From assembly GCA_965652545.1 (NCBI GenBank), contig CBFGWV010000134.1, positions 1 through 12,919 of the forward strand: 12,919 nucleotides of DNA. Reading direction: 5' to 3'. Shown here piece after piece: positions 1-7,110 of the stretch (its first letter is position 1; the number at the start of each line of letters is the position of its first letter). The notes beneath the pieces are model-generated. The model was not told where the DNA came from. It saw only the letters and a program-made list of their open reading frames with translations, and ran no database searches. A program made the translations under genes and the position numbers. The stretch is from CBFGWV01 sp965652545 (GTDB lineage Bacteria; Pseudomonadota; Gammaproteobacteria; Competibacterales; Competibacteraceae).

Positions 1-22
1 GCTCAAGAGGGCTCGTTTGGTT

Positions 23-814
23 TCACTGCACGATAATGTACTCCCCACGACGGGATTCCTCGAGATACTGCTCGATCTGTCCACCGTCCCGCAGCGTCTT
101 CAAGCCTCGGTTGAATACCTCGGCGCGAGCCTCGTTTTCTTCCACTTTCCTTGATAGCAGGAGGTGAAGCGATGCCGTTCGGATCGGTTTCGGATGATGG
201 GTGAGAAGCGCGATTTGCTCAGGCGTAAAAGTGTCTTTTAACATGCTGTAGCCGACTTCGATATCCAGGGGAAATACATCTATCCGTCCCGCGAGGAGTT
301 TTTTGAAATTTTGCTCATCCGAGGGAACCCGCTCTACCTTGATCTCGCCGGCCTCTTCAGCTTTTTGAAATTGTTCGCCATAGTCGTATACCAATGTGGC
401 GCCAATGGTGTATTGCTTTAAATCTTCCAGTGTGTCCCAGTCGATCGGTTTGCTCTTGAGGTGAAAGAGAACGTACTGCACGTCAACGACAGGGTCACTG
501 ATGATGAAATCAATGTCCCGCTCCGGGCTCCGGAACCAGACGGCGCCCGCGTCCCACGTTCCGATCTTCACTTCATTCAGGGCCCTGGCCCAGGGGAAGA
601 ATCCATATTCGACCTGAACACCTTCCTGGGCGAACGCCTCGGTGACGATTCGGGAGGCGACGCCATAGTGCTTCAGGTGTTCGGACAGATAGGGCGGCCA
701 CTCCCCGTTGGTGATGCGCACAGTCTCGTCGGCGACGGCGGTGCTGAATAAGCAGCAGACGGCCGAGGCCAACATGATCCGCGTGATGGAGAGCGACGTG
801 AGCGCTTCGAGCAT
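23..814 (-). CDS. Periplasmic substrate-binding protein (SBP_bac_3-like), orphan
   Basis: This is a secreted solute-binding protein of the type that feeds amino-acid ABC importers or acts as a stand-alone sensor. From the ATG at 814 it has 263 residues. An N-terminal hydrophobic segment ends in STAVA before DETV, a good signal peptidase I site after about 28 residues. The mature start (TNGEWPPYLSEH) and the block GFFPWARALNEVKIGTWDAG are typical of the small family-3 binding proteins. A GTG at 874 would add 20 residues in front of the signal peptide, which looks less natural. An ATG at 775 would give a shorter but possible signal peptide. No ABC permease or ATPase gene is nearby, so the ligand and partner are unknown. 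It diverges from pcaI, which alone does not prove a link to aromatic catabolism. The family is fairly sure, the function open. Confidence 0.8.
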   Translation of the reverse strand: MLEALTSLSITRIMLASAVCCLFSTAVADETVRITNGEWPPYLSEHLKHYGVASRIVTEAFAQEGVQVEYGFFPWARALNEVKIGTWDAGAVWFRSPERDIDFIISDPVVDVQYVLFHLKSKPIDWDTLEDLKQYTIGATLVYDYGEQFQKAEEAGEIKVERVPSDEQNFKKLLAGRIDVFPLDIEVGYSMLKDTFTPEQIALLTHHPKPIRTASLHLLLSRKVEENEARAEVFNRGLKTLRDGGQIEQYLEESRRGEYIIVQ

Positions 815-904
815 GTTTGATCCGCTCGGGTTCGTGGTGACGGAGGCGAGAGTTTCAAGTGTAGGACGCCGCACAGGATGGTGCGCGGCACGCCCTGACG
901 GCGC

Positions 905-934
905 TTGACAGGGCGGGGCGTTGCTTCTTAAGGT
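905..934 (+). promoter_or_regulatory. Candidate sigma70 promoter for pcaIJ
   Basis: A consensus -35 hexamer TTGACA (905-910) is followed after 18 bases by TAAGGT (929-934), a weak -10. The start of transcription would lie near 941, inside the first PcaR-like motif. The -35 is strong evidence and the -10 is not. A poor -10 would fit a promoter that depends on an activator. Confidence 0.5.
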
Positions 935-936
935 GT

Positions 937-970
937 GTTCGAAATGCGCATTAACGTTCGAATAGCGAAC
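937..970 (+). promoter_or_regulatory. Paired PcaR-like operator motifs upstream of pcaI
   Basis: Two 15-bp motifs begin with the same GTTCGAA: GTTCGAAATGCGCAT (937-951) and GTTCGAATAGCGAAC (956-970). The second is a perfect inverted repeat, GTTCG-N5-CGAAC. Both resemble the site GTTCGATAATCGCAC that I recall from the literature for Pseudomonas putida PcaR at the pcaIJ promoter. The first keeps GTTCG and CGCA at the same positions. The motifs lie 19 bp apart start to start, just downstream of the predicted -10. An IclR-family regulator (PcaR/PcaU type) is the inferred binder. No such gene is in this window. Confidence 0.6.
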
Positions 971-1006
971 ATTTGCCGATCGAAAGTAATCGCCTCAGGA
1001 GGATCG

Positions 1007-1690
1007 ATGATCAACAAGACGGTCGCGTCGCTGGAGGCGGCGGTGGCGGATGTCTTCGACGGCGCCACCGTCATGATCGGTGGCTTCGGCACCGCGGGCA
1101 TGCCGTCGGCGCTCATCGACGCCTTGATCGCCCAGGGCGCGAAAGAGCTCACCATCGTCAACAACAACGCCGGCAACGGCGAAACGGGTTTGGCGGCGTT
1201 GCTCAAGGCCCGCCGGGTGCGCAAGATCGTCTGCTCCTTCCCGCGCCAGACCGACTCCCAGGTGTTCGATGCCTTGTATCGGGCGGGGGAGATCGAGCTG
1301 GAGTTGGTTCCCCAGGGCAATCTGGCCGCCCGCATCCAGGCGGCGGGGGCGGGGTTGGGGGGCATCTTCACGCCCACCGGCTACGGCACCTTGCTGGCCG
1401 AGGGCAAGGAAACCCGCCGCATCGACGGCCGCGACTATGTCCTTGAGTACCCCATCCACGCGGACTTCGCGCTGATCAAGGCGTCGATGGGCGACCGCTG
1501 GGGCAACCTTGTCTACCGCAAGACCGCCCGTAACTTTGGCCCGATCATGGCCACGGCCGCCAAATGCACCATCGCGCAGGTGAGCGAGGTCGTGCCTTTG
1601 GGCGCTTTGGACCCGGAAGTCGTCATCACCCCGGGGATCTTCGTCCAGCGTGTCGTCGCGGTCCGCGCCGATGCCGCAGCCGTCGCCTGA
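1007..1690 (+). CDS. pcaI: 3-oxoadipate CoA-transferase subunit A
   Basis: This is the alpha subunit of the succinyl-CoA:3-oxoadipate CoA-transferase. The enzyme activates 3-oxoadipate to its CoA ester in the last part of the beta-ketoadipate pathway for aromatic degradation. It is a cytoplasmic enzyme that works with the subunit encoded directly downstream. The 227-residue length matches the family. Visible family blocks are GGFGTAGMP (residues 25-33, CoA-transferase signature), NNNAGNGETGLAALL, CSFPRQ, the PQGNLA motif, TGYGTLLAEGKETR and the C-terminal TPGIFVQRVVAV. SFPRQ, NAGNGE and HADFALIKA favour PcaI over acetoacetate transferases (ScoA, AtoD). The ATG at 1007 is chosen because AGGAGG lies at 997-1002. 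The open frame starts further upstream, at 935, but that part overlaps the operator motifs. The stop is 10 bases before pcaJ. No other pca genes are visible, so the pathway is split across the genome. Confidence 0.93.
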   Translation: MINKTVASLEAAVADVFDGATVMIGGFGTAGMPSALIDALIAQGAKELTIVNNNAGNGETGLAALLKARRVRKIVCSFPRQTDSQVFDALYRAGEIELELVPQGNLAARIQAAGAGLGGIFTPTGYGTLLAEGKETRRIDGRDYVLEYPIHADFALIKASMGDRWGNLVYRKTARNFGPIMATAAKCTIAQVSEVVPLGALDPEVVITPGIFVQRVVAVRADAAAVA

Positions 1691-1700
1691 GGACACCCGC

Positions 1701-2357
1701 ATGAACCGGCTCGATCGTGAACAAATGGCCGCCCGCGTGGCGAGGGACATTCCCGAAGGGGCGTACGTCAATCTGGGGATCGGCTTGCCGACGCGGGTTG
1801 CGAACTATCTTCCGGCAGACAAGGAGATTTTCCTCCACAGCGAGAACGGTCTCCTCGGCATGGGGCCGGCACCGGCCAAGGGCGCGGAGGACCCGGAGCT
1901 GATCAACGCCGGCAAGCAGCCGGTGACCTTGCTCACCGGTGGCTGTTATTTCCACCATGCGGACTCCTTCGCGATGATGCGCGGCGGTCATCTGGATATC
2001 TGTGTGCTGGGGGCGTTTCAGGTGTCGGCCTCGGGCGACCTGGCCAACTGGCACACCGGCGCAGCCGATGCCATCCCCGCCGTGGGCGGGGCGATGGACC
2101 TGGCCATCGGTGCCAAGCAGGTGTTCGTGATGATGGAACTGCTCACAAAGTCCGGCCAGAGCAAGCTGGTGGAGCGCTGCACCTATCCGCTGACAGGCTT
2201 GGCCTGCGTCAGCCGGGTCTACACCGATGTGGCGGTGTTCGATATCACGCCTGACGGAGTGGTGGTCGGCGAACGGGTGGACGGTGTCAGCCTCGACGAC
2301 TTGCGCCACCTGACGGGGTTGCCGCTGTTGGCTGCCCCGGCCCATAAGCGGGTTTAG
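1701..2357 (+). CDS. pcaJ: 3-oxoadipate CoA-transferase subunit B
   Basis: This is the beta (catalytic) subunit of the 3-oxoadipate CoA-transferase. Family knowledge places the CoA-accepting glutamate in the SENG motif; here that is Glu48 in HSENGLLGMGPAP. Other family blocks are GAYVNLGIGLPT (residues 20-31), LINAGKQPVTLLTGG, FHHADSFAMMRGGHLDICVLGAFQVS, GDLANWHTG, IPAVGGAMDLA and CTYPLTG. At 218 residues it is a normal family length. The ATG at 1701 lies 10 bases after the pcaI stop. The Shine-Dalgarno sequence TGAGGA (1688-1693) overlaps that stop, so the two subunits are made from one mRNA with probable translational coupling, as needed for an alpha-beta complex. Upstream in-frame codons (from 1650) are inside pcaI and lack a ribosome site. 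It is expected to share the pcaI promoter and its PcaR-like control. Confidence 0.93.
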   Translation: MNRLDREQMAARVARDIPEGAYVNLGIGLPTRVANYLPADKEIFLHSENGLLGMGPAPAKGAEDPELINAGKQPVTLLTGGCYFHHADSFAMMRGGHLDICVLGAFQVSASGDLANWHTGAADAIPAVGGAMDLAIGAKQVFVMMELLTKSGQSKLVERCTYPLTGLACVSRVYTDVAVFDITPDGVVVGERVDGVSLDDLRHLTGLPLLAAPAHKRV

Positions 2358-2379
2358 CGCAGTGCCTGCGGGGCGAGTT

Positions 2380-2411
2380 CGACCACCGCTGGGGGCGTCG
2401 GGTGGTGGTCG
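2380..2411 (+). terminator. Possible stem-loop after pcaJ
   Basis: CGACCACC (2380-2387) and GGTGGTCG (2404-2411) are perfect 8-bp complementary arms around a 16-nt loop, 23 bases after the pcaJ stop. No U-tract follows directly; the next T-rich bases begin near 2421. It may end or pause the pcaIJ message, but it does not meet the usual intrinsic-terminator pattern. Confidence 0.3.
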
Positions 2412-2478
2412 GTGTGGTGGCTTTCTGCTTTAATCGCGTTATTGCGACTTTGTGCGCGTTTTTGCTGGAATATCCATC

Positions 2479-3636
2479 ATGGGCTCCGTTGAAGCCGAAA
2501 AGACGGGTCGCCATACCGTCTCGCTGGTGCGTGGTCAGTTCTTGGCCCTGGGCCTGCTGATGGGGTGCTGGGCGACGAGCCTGCCGGGGCTGAAGCAGCG
2601 TTTCGGTTATTCCGACCAGGAGTTCGCTTTAGTGCTGCTGGCGCTGGCGATGGGGTCGGCGGGTGCGTTCCTGAGTTGTGCCAGGCTGATGCGGGTGGTG
2701 GGATCGGCGCATTTCACTCGCGGCGCGGGTGTATTGGCTGCGATCGCCGTGGTGGCGACGTTTGTGGAAACGGGCACCGTGTCGCTGGTGTTGACGGCCG
2801 TGGTGATCGGTTTCGCCAGTGCCGGCTTCGATGTGGCGATCAACAGCAGTGCGGTGGCGCTGGAGCGGGTGCGTCGCCGTCCGATCATGTCGCAGTTGCA
2901 TGCCATGTTCAGCACCGGTGGGGTGGTTGCCGCAGGGGGTGCGGCGGTGTTGTTCCTGTCCGGTTGGCCGCTGCTGTGGCTGGCGATCGTGGCGGCGGTG
3001 TTGATGGCTTTGTCGGCGCTTGCGGCGGTGGCACCGCCGTTGCCGGCGACGGGGGGGCTACTGGCCGGGGCCAGCGTGCTGAACAACCCGCTGTTGCTGC
3101 GTCTGGGTGCGGCGGCGCTGCTGTGCCTGTTGTGTGAAGGGGTGATGTACGACTGGTCGGCGGTGTACATGGTTCATGCCTTCGAGGCCTCGATGGCGGT
3201 GTCGGTGGCAGGCTTCGGGTTGTTCTCGGCCGCGATGGCCTTGGGCCGTTTCACCGGCGATGGGCTGCGCCAGCGGTTCGGTGAATCGACGGTCCTGGTG
3301 GTCGGCTGTTTACTGGCCGCGGGCGGGGCGTTGGCGGCGGTGGTCGGCGGGCAGCGCGAGCTGGCGCTGGTCGGCTTCGTGCTGGTCGGGCTGGGCTTGT
3401 CGAATGTCATTCCCATCGTGTTCGCGCAGGCGCCGCGTGCTCATGCGGGCGCGCCCGAGCAGGCGATCGCCATGGTGTCGGGTATCGGCTTCACCGGCTT
3501 TCTGGTCGGGCCGCCGATCGTGGGGTTGTGGTCAGCGGTGTTCTCCCTGGATACGTCACTGTTGCTGGTGTTCGGTGCCTGCCTGGGCGTTACCCTGCTG
3601 ACCGCTGGCAGGGGGAGATGCGATGACACACGGTAG
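2479..3636 (+). CDS. MFS transporter, YbjJ-like
   Basis: This is a 385-residue inner-membrane transporter of the major facilitator superfamily. The protein is made of many hydrophobic segments (about 11-12 helices) broken by short basic loops such as LERVRRR and GRFTGDGLRQRFGE. The start (GLLMGCWATSLPGLKQRFGYSDQEFALVLLALAMGS) and the MSQLHAMFSTGG block recall the YbjJ group, whose substrate is not established. The GRFTGDGLRQRFG motif fits the MFS signature loop. The ATG at 2479 is preferred over a GTG at 2452 because it gives a more usual N-terminus, but neither has a good ribosome site. The 3' end overlaps the DeoR-family gene by 14 bases, so the pair is likely co-transcribed and the regulator probably controls the transporter. 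A gap of 121 bases separates it from pcaJ, so it may have its own promoter. A role in carrying aromatic acids cannot be claimed. Confidence 0.82.
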   Translation: MGSVEAEKTGRHTVSLVRGQFLALGLLMGCWATSLPGLKQRFGYSDQEFALVLLALAMGSAGAFLSCARLMRVVGSAHFTRGAGVLAAIAVVATFVETGTVSLVLTAVVIGFASAGFDVAINSSAVALERVRRRPIMSQLHAMFSTGGVVAAGGAAVLFLSGWPLLWLAIVAAVLMALSALAAVAPPLPATGGLLAGASVLNNPLLLRLGAAALLCLLCEGVMYDWSAVYMVHAFEASMAVSVAGFGLFSAAMALGRFTGDGLRQRFGESTVLVVGCLLAAGGALAAVVGGQRELALVGFVLVGLGLSNVIPIVFAQAPRAHAGAPEQAIAMVSGIGFTGFLVGPPIVGLWSAVFSLDTSLLLVFGACLGVTLLTAGRGRCDDTR

Positions 3637-4411
3637 CGATTTGCTGGCCGATGAACGGCGGGCGCGCATTCTCGCGTTGCTGGGCGCCGAGGGTAAGGTG
3701 AAGACGCAGCAGCTCATTCAGTTGTTCGACGTCTCCGAAGACACGGTGCGCCGTGACCTCAAGGACATGGCCGAGCAAGGTTTGCTGCGCCGGGTCCATG
3801 GCGGCGCAATGCCGCTGAGCCGGACACCGCCCGAAGCCCCTTGGTCGGCACGATCGGGCAGCGACACGGCGGAAAAGTCAGTCCTGGTGTCGGCGGCGGT
3901 GCAGGCGTTGAACCCCGGTGAGGTGGTGTTCATGGACAGCGGCACGACCAACGCCCAACTGGCCCGGCGCCTGCCGCGGGACGTCCGGTTCACGGTGGTG
4001 ACCACCAGCCCTGAGGTTGCCCTGGCACTGTGCGACCACGAGCACTGCGAGGTGATCCTGGCCGGGGGACGGGTGAACCGCCAGAGCGCCGCCGTGTGTG
4101 GCCCCGAGGCCTTGCGCCTGGTCGAGTCGATCCGCGCCGATGTGTGTGTGCTGGGGGTATGCGCCATCGGTGCGAGCAGCGGCATCAGCTGTGCCCAGTT
4201 CGATGAGCAAGCCATCAAGCAGGCGATGGTGCGCAACGCCGGGCGCACCATCGCCCTGGCGACCGCGGTCAAGCTCGGTCATAGCCTGCCGTACCGCGTT
4301 GCCGGCGCGGAGGCGATCGCAACCCTGTTCACCACCGCGGCGGATGACGAGCCCGAGTTGGCGGCGATCCGTGAACTCGGGGTGTCGGTCAGGTGTATCG
4401 GGGCGGCGTGA
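3623..4411 (+). CDS. DeoR/GlpR-family transcriptional regulator
   Basis: This is a cytoplasmic DNA-binding repressor of 262 residues. The N-terminus holds the DeoR helix-turn-helix: ERRARILALL, then VSEDTVRRDLKDMAEQGLL and RRVHGGA (about residues 11-62). The C-terminal DeoRC sensor domain shows MDSGTTN (Asp105 to Asn110), VVTTSPEVAL, LAGGRVN and ALATAVKLG. DeoR-type sensors usually bind phosphorylated sugars or similar ligands. The segment normally read as LADSSKFG is LATAVKLG here: the lysine is kept and the Asp is not, so the ligand may be unusual. The ATG at 3623 has GGGGGAG (3611-3617) at a 5-base distance, inside the end of the transporter gene, and the genes overlap by 14 bases. That points to translational coupling with the MFS gene, the most likely target. 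It ends 10 bases from the convergent PLP-enzyme gene with no visible terminator between. Confidence 0.9.
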   Translation: MTHGSDLLADERRARILALLGAEGKVKTQQLIQLFDVSEDTVRRDLKDMAEQGLLRRVHGGAMPLSRTPPEAPWSARSGSDTAEKSVLVSAAVQALNPGEVVFMDSGTTNAQLARRLPRDVRFTVVTTSPEVALALCDHEHCEVILAGGRVNRQSAAVCGPEALRLVESIRADVCVLGVCAIGASSGISCAQFDEQAIKQAMVRNAGRTIALATAVKLGHSLPYRVAGAEAIATLFTTAADDEPELAAIRELGVSVRCIGAA

Positions 4412-4421
4412 GTTTGGGGGT

Positions 4422-5597
4422 CTACGCCAAGGCGTACTCGATGTCGTTCAGCAGATCCTGCGTGTTCTCGATCCCCGCCGCGAAGCGGATCAGGCCGGGC
4501 GTGATGCCCTGGACCTCGATCGCCTCCTGCGACAACCGCCCGCCGAACAGCACCGCCGGTTGTATGGCGACCGACGACACGCCACCGAGGCTGGCCGCGT
4601 TGGTCACCAGTGTAAGCCGCTCGAGGAAGGCCTTGCCGGCCTCGTAGCCACCGGCGAGGTCGAAGGTCAGTAAGCCACCGAAGCCGCTCATTTGGCGGCA
4701 TGCCAGCGCGTGCTGCGGGTGGGATTCCAGCCCCGGATAAAACACCTGACGAACCGCCGGGTGCGACTCCAGGTAGCGGGCGATCGCCAGGGCGGAGGCG
4801 TTCTGCTGGCGCACGCGCAGCTCCAGGGTGCGTATCCCGCGCAAGGCCAGCCACGCATTGAATGGTGCGCCGATGCCGCCGGTCACCATGGACAATGCCC
4901 AGATCCGCTCCATCGTCTCGCGCGATGCCGTGAGACTGCCGGCGAGCAGGTCGTGATGGCCGCCGATGTATTTGGTCGCGCTGTGCATGACGATGTCGAC
5001 ACCCAGGTTTATGGGGCGCTGGTTGATGGGGGTGGCGAAGGTGTTGTCGCAGAAGGTGATCGCACCGTGCGCATGGGCCAGTTCGCAGACCGCTTTCAGA
5101 TCGGTGATGTGCATCAGCGGGTTGACCGGGGTTTCCAGCGTCACCAACCTGGTGTTTGGGCGCATGGCCTGCGCGAAGGCCTCGACCGAGCGCTGATCCA
5201 CCAAAGTGTACTCGACACCGAAGCGGGGCAGCAGGTTGGTGATCAACTCGGTGGTCCCGATGTAGTGGTTGCGTTGGGCCACGATGTGATCGCCGCTTTT
5301 CACATGGGCCATGATCGCCGTGGCCGCTGCCGCCATCCCGGAGGCGAACACCATCCCGGTTTCTCCACCCTCCAGATCCGCGATCACCTTCACCAGACGT
5401 GCCGAGGTGGGGTTGCCCGAGCGGGCGTAGAAGTCATCGCGCAGCGACGCCGAGGACTGTGCGGCGAAATGGTCGGCATCGCGCGCCCGGTAATTGACCG
5501 ATTGATACAGCGGTGGCGAGACGCCCAGGTCGTCCGACGAGGGGCGGTCGGCGTGGAGTGCACGGGTGGCGGGGGACAAGGGGGACGACAGTTCCAT
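4422..5597 (-). CDS. Cys/Met-metabolism PLP enzyme (cystathionine gamma-synthase/methionine gamma-lyase family)
   Basis: This is a PLP-dependent enzyme of fold type I, 391 residues, cytoplasmic and probably tetrameric as in its family. It acts on a sulfur amino acid or a gamma-substituted amino acid. Visible family features are YARSGNPT (residues 57-64, cofactor phosphate contact from the next subunit), ASGMAA (about 85-90), HYIGTT (stacking Tyr), FCDNTFATP with Asp184 for the pyridine nitrogen, SATKYIGGHHDLLAG with the Schiff-base Lys209, SLGGV (336-340) and the substrate-carboxylate Arg371 in LIRFAAGIEN. The usual HPASMTH after SLGGxES is replaced by IQPAVLFGG, so exact activity (gamma-synthase, gamma-lyase, sulfhydrylase) should not be assigned. 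The ATG at 5597 has an AGGAGC ribosome site 5 bases upstream. It diverges from a MocR-type regulator with shared operator-like repeats, which argues for regulation by that protein in response to PLP or an amino acid. Confidence 0.87.
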   Translation of the reverse strand: MELSSPLSPATRALHADRPSSDDLGVSPPLYQSVNYRARDADHFAAQSSASLRDDFYARSGNPTSARLVKVIADLEGGETGMVFASGMAAAATAIMAHVKSGDHIVAQRNHYIGTTELITNLLPRFGVEYTLVDQRSVEAFAQAMRPNTRLVTLETPVNPLMHITDLKAVCELAHAHGAITFCDNTFATPINQRPINLGVDIVMHSATKYIGGHHDLLAGSLTASRETMERIWALSMVTGGIGAPFNAWLALRGIRTLELRVRQQNASALAIARYLESHPAVRQVFYPGLESHPQHALACRQMSGFGGLLTFDLAGGYEAGKAFLERLTLVTNAASLGGVSSVAIQPAVLFGGRLSQEAIEVQGITPGLIRFAAGIENTQDLLNDIEYALA

Positions 5598-5631
5598 GGT
5601 GAGCTCCTGGTTGATGCCGTTGGGTGCTCAA

Positions 5632-5660
5632 ATCCTAAGCATGAAATGCATCAATATCAA
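5632..5660 (-). promoter_or_regulatory. sigma70-type promoter of the PLP-enzyme gene
   Basis: Read on the minus strand, TTGATA (plus 5655-5660) is the -35 and TAGGAT (plus 5632-5637) the -10, with an ideal 17-base spacer. Transcription would begin near 5625, giving a short leader of about 28 bases that contains the AGGAGC ribosome site. The -35 overlaps the TCAATAT repeats. Confidence 0.65.
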
Positions 5661-5679
5661 TATTGAATTAACTCAATAT
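5651..5679. promoter_or_regulatory. TCAATAT repeat cluster, candidate MocR operator
   Basis: The heptamer TCAATAT occurs three times in the same direction, at 5651-5657, 5657-5663 and 5673-5679. The middle copy is part of the perfect palindrome TCAATATTGA (5657-5666). The cluster lies over the -35 box of the PLP-enzyme promoter and just before the -35 of the regulator's own promoter. MocR regulators commonly bind direct repeats in such divergent regions, so this is the best candidate site. It is AT-rich amid GC-rich DNA, so some repeats could be chance. Confidence 0.5.
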
Positions 5680-5685
5680 GTAAAA

Positions 5686-5714
5686 TTGACACAGTATTGG
5701 TGTGTGGATAGATT
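5686..5714 (+). promoter_or_regulatory. sigma70 promoter of the MocR gene (leaderless mRNA predicted)
   Basis: A perfect -35 TTGACA (5686-5691), a 17-base spacer and TAGATT (5709-5714) form a strong sigma70 promoter. Transcription should start about 7 bases after the -10, near 5721, while the ATG is at 5722. The message would therefore have essentially no leader, and no ribosome-binding site is seen before the ATG. Confidence 0.7.
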
Positions 5715-5721
5715 CACACCC

Positions 5722-7098
5722 ATGTGGACCCCGACCCTGCCGGACGATCAGCCGGCCAAGCATCTGGCGCTGTTGCACGCGCTCAAGGCCGACCTGGCCG
5801 CCGGACGCGTGCGCACGGGCGACCGCCTGCCGCCGGCGCGTACCCTGGCTCAGGTACTGGGGCTTGCGCAGGGGACTGTCGCCCGCGCGTACCGCGAGGC
5901 GGCGCAGGAGGGGCTGGTCTCGTCCGAGGTTGGACGCGGCACCTTCGTCACCGCCGCCCGGCCGGCAGCGCCGTTCGGGGCCCGGTCTGCCGGTGTGATC
6001 GACTTATCGGTGGATCATCCGCTGGAGGCGCTGGACCCCGACCCCGGCCCGGTGCTGGAGCAACTCGCACGGCGGTCGGACCGGCTGTCGTTCATGAGCT
6101 ATCACCCCCACCAGGGCAGCCTGCGAGCACGATCGGCCGGCGTTGCCTGGCTGCAACTCCATGGCCTGGCCGCGCGAGCGCCCGAACACGTCGTGGTCTG
6201 TGCCGGCAGTCAGCATGCCGCGCTCGTGGCCCTGGCCAGCGTCACCCGGCCCGGCGACACCGTTCTGGTCGAGGCACTGGCGTATCCCGGCATACGGGAA
6301 ATCGCCCCCTTGCTCGGGCTGACACTGGCTCCGGTGGAGATCGACAACCACGGCCTGATTCCCGAGGCCCTGGTCGAGGCCTGCGGGCAGTGGCCGCAGG
6401 CCACCGCGCTGTACACCGTTCCCAGTGTGCACAACCCGACCACCGCCGCCTTGCCCCTGGCACGGCGCGAAGCCATAGCCGCGCAGTGCGCGCGTGCAGG
6501 CCTGTACATCGTCGAAGACGACATCCATCGCCTCCACGCTGACGAGCGCGCACCGGCACTGGCCGAACTGCTCCCCGAGCGCGCCTTCTACATCGCCGGC
6601 CTGTCCAAAACCGTCGCCCCTGGGCTGCGTTGCGCCTACCTCGCCCCCCCGCCGGCCCTCATCGAGGCCGCCACCCGCAAGACCCTGGCCACCCACTGGA
6701 CCCTGCCACCGCTGATGGCCGAAATCGCCGCCATCTGGATCGAAGACGGTACCGCCCAGCGCGTGTGCACCGCCAAAGCCGACGAAGCCGCCGCCCGCCA
6801 GCGTATCGCCGCCGACATCCTGCACGGCGCCAACGTCTCCTCGCAAAGGCACAGCTTCTACCTGTGGCTGGACCTCCCCGAGGGCTGGAGCGGCGACGGC
6901 TTCGCCCTCGCCGCGGCCCGCCGCGGCGTCGCCATCCTCGGCGACCCGGCCTTCCGCATCGGGCAAGGCGCCACGGGGCGGCATGGCGCGCGGGTGTGTC
7001 TCGGCGCCGCCCCCACGCGCGAGCGGATGACCGCCGGGCTGGACATCCTTGCTGATCTGCTCAAGCGCGCGCCCGACTTTTTGCCCGGCGTGTTGTAG
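5722..7098 (+). CDS. MocR/PdxR-type regulator (GntR wHTH + aminotransferase domain)
   Basis: This is a transcription factor of 458 residues with an N-terminal GntR winged helix (about residues 10-77: LPPARTLAQVLGLAQGTVARAYREA, then GRGTFV) and a C-terminal aminotransferase class I fold (about 90-458). The fold keeps the PLP-binding set: PSVHNPT with Asn238, VEDD with Asp266, and AGLSKTVAPGLR with the Schiff-base Lys296 and Arg303. MocR proteins use the domain to sense PLP or PLP-amino-acid adducts rather than to transaminate. The ATG at 5722 is chosen because the wHTH begins right after it. In-frame upstream codons (ATG 5641) run through the promoter and operator-like repeats. It diverges from the PLP-enzyme gene, the expected target, and the site layout suggests autoregulation. 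It is not demonstrably PdxR, since no pdxS/pdxT genes are present. Confidence 0.9.
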   Translation: MWTPTLPDDQPAKHLALLHALKADLAAGRVRTGDRLPPARTLAQVLGLAQGTVARAYREAAQEGLVSSEVGRGTFVTAARPAAPFGARSAGVIDLSVDHPLEALDPDPGPVLEQLARRSDRLSFMSYHPHQGSLRARSAGVAWLQLHGLAARAPEHVVVCAGSQHAALVALASVTRPGDTVLVEALAYPGIREIAPLLGLTLAPVEIDNHGLIPEALVEACGQWPQATALYTVPSVHNPTTAALPLARREAIAAQCARAGLYIVEDDIHRLHADERAPALAELLPERAFYIAGLSKTVAPGLRCAYLAPPPALIEAATRKTLATHWTLPPLMAEIAAIWIEDGTAQRVCTAKADEAAARQRIAADILHGANVSSQRHSFYLWLDLPEGWSGDGFALAAARRGVAILGDPAFRIGQGATGRHGARVCLGAAPTRERMTAGLDILADLLKRAPDFLPGVL

Positions 7099-7110
7099 GG
7101 GAAAGGGGAG

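Noticed and set aside
935..1006. N-terminal extension of pcaI
   Set aside because: It overlaps the operator motifs, and a strong AGGAGG lies just before the ATG at 1007.
1007..2357. Acetoacetate CoA-transferase (atoDA/scoAB) as the identity of the pair
   Set aside because: Blocks such as NAGNGE, CSFPRQ, HADFALIKA, GAFQVS and GDLANWHTG, together with PcaR-like sites upstream, fit PcaI/PcaJ better.
3623..4411. DeoR-family gene as the pca regulator
   Set aside because: The known pca regulators are IclR or LysR family. This gene is coupled to the MFS gene instead.
5566..5721. N-terminal extension of the MocR gene (in-frame ATG codons at 5566 and 5641)
   Set aside because: It would translate the promoter and operator-like repeats, has no ribosome site, and adds residues before the wHTH that the family lacks.
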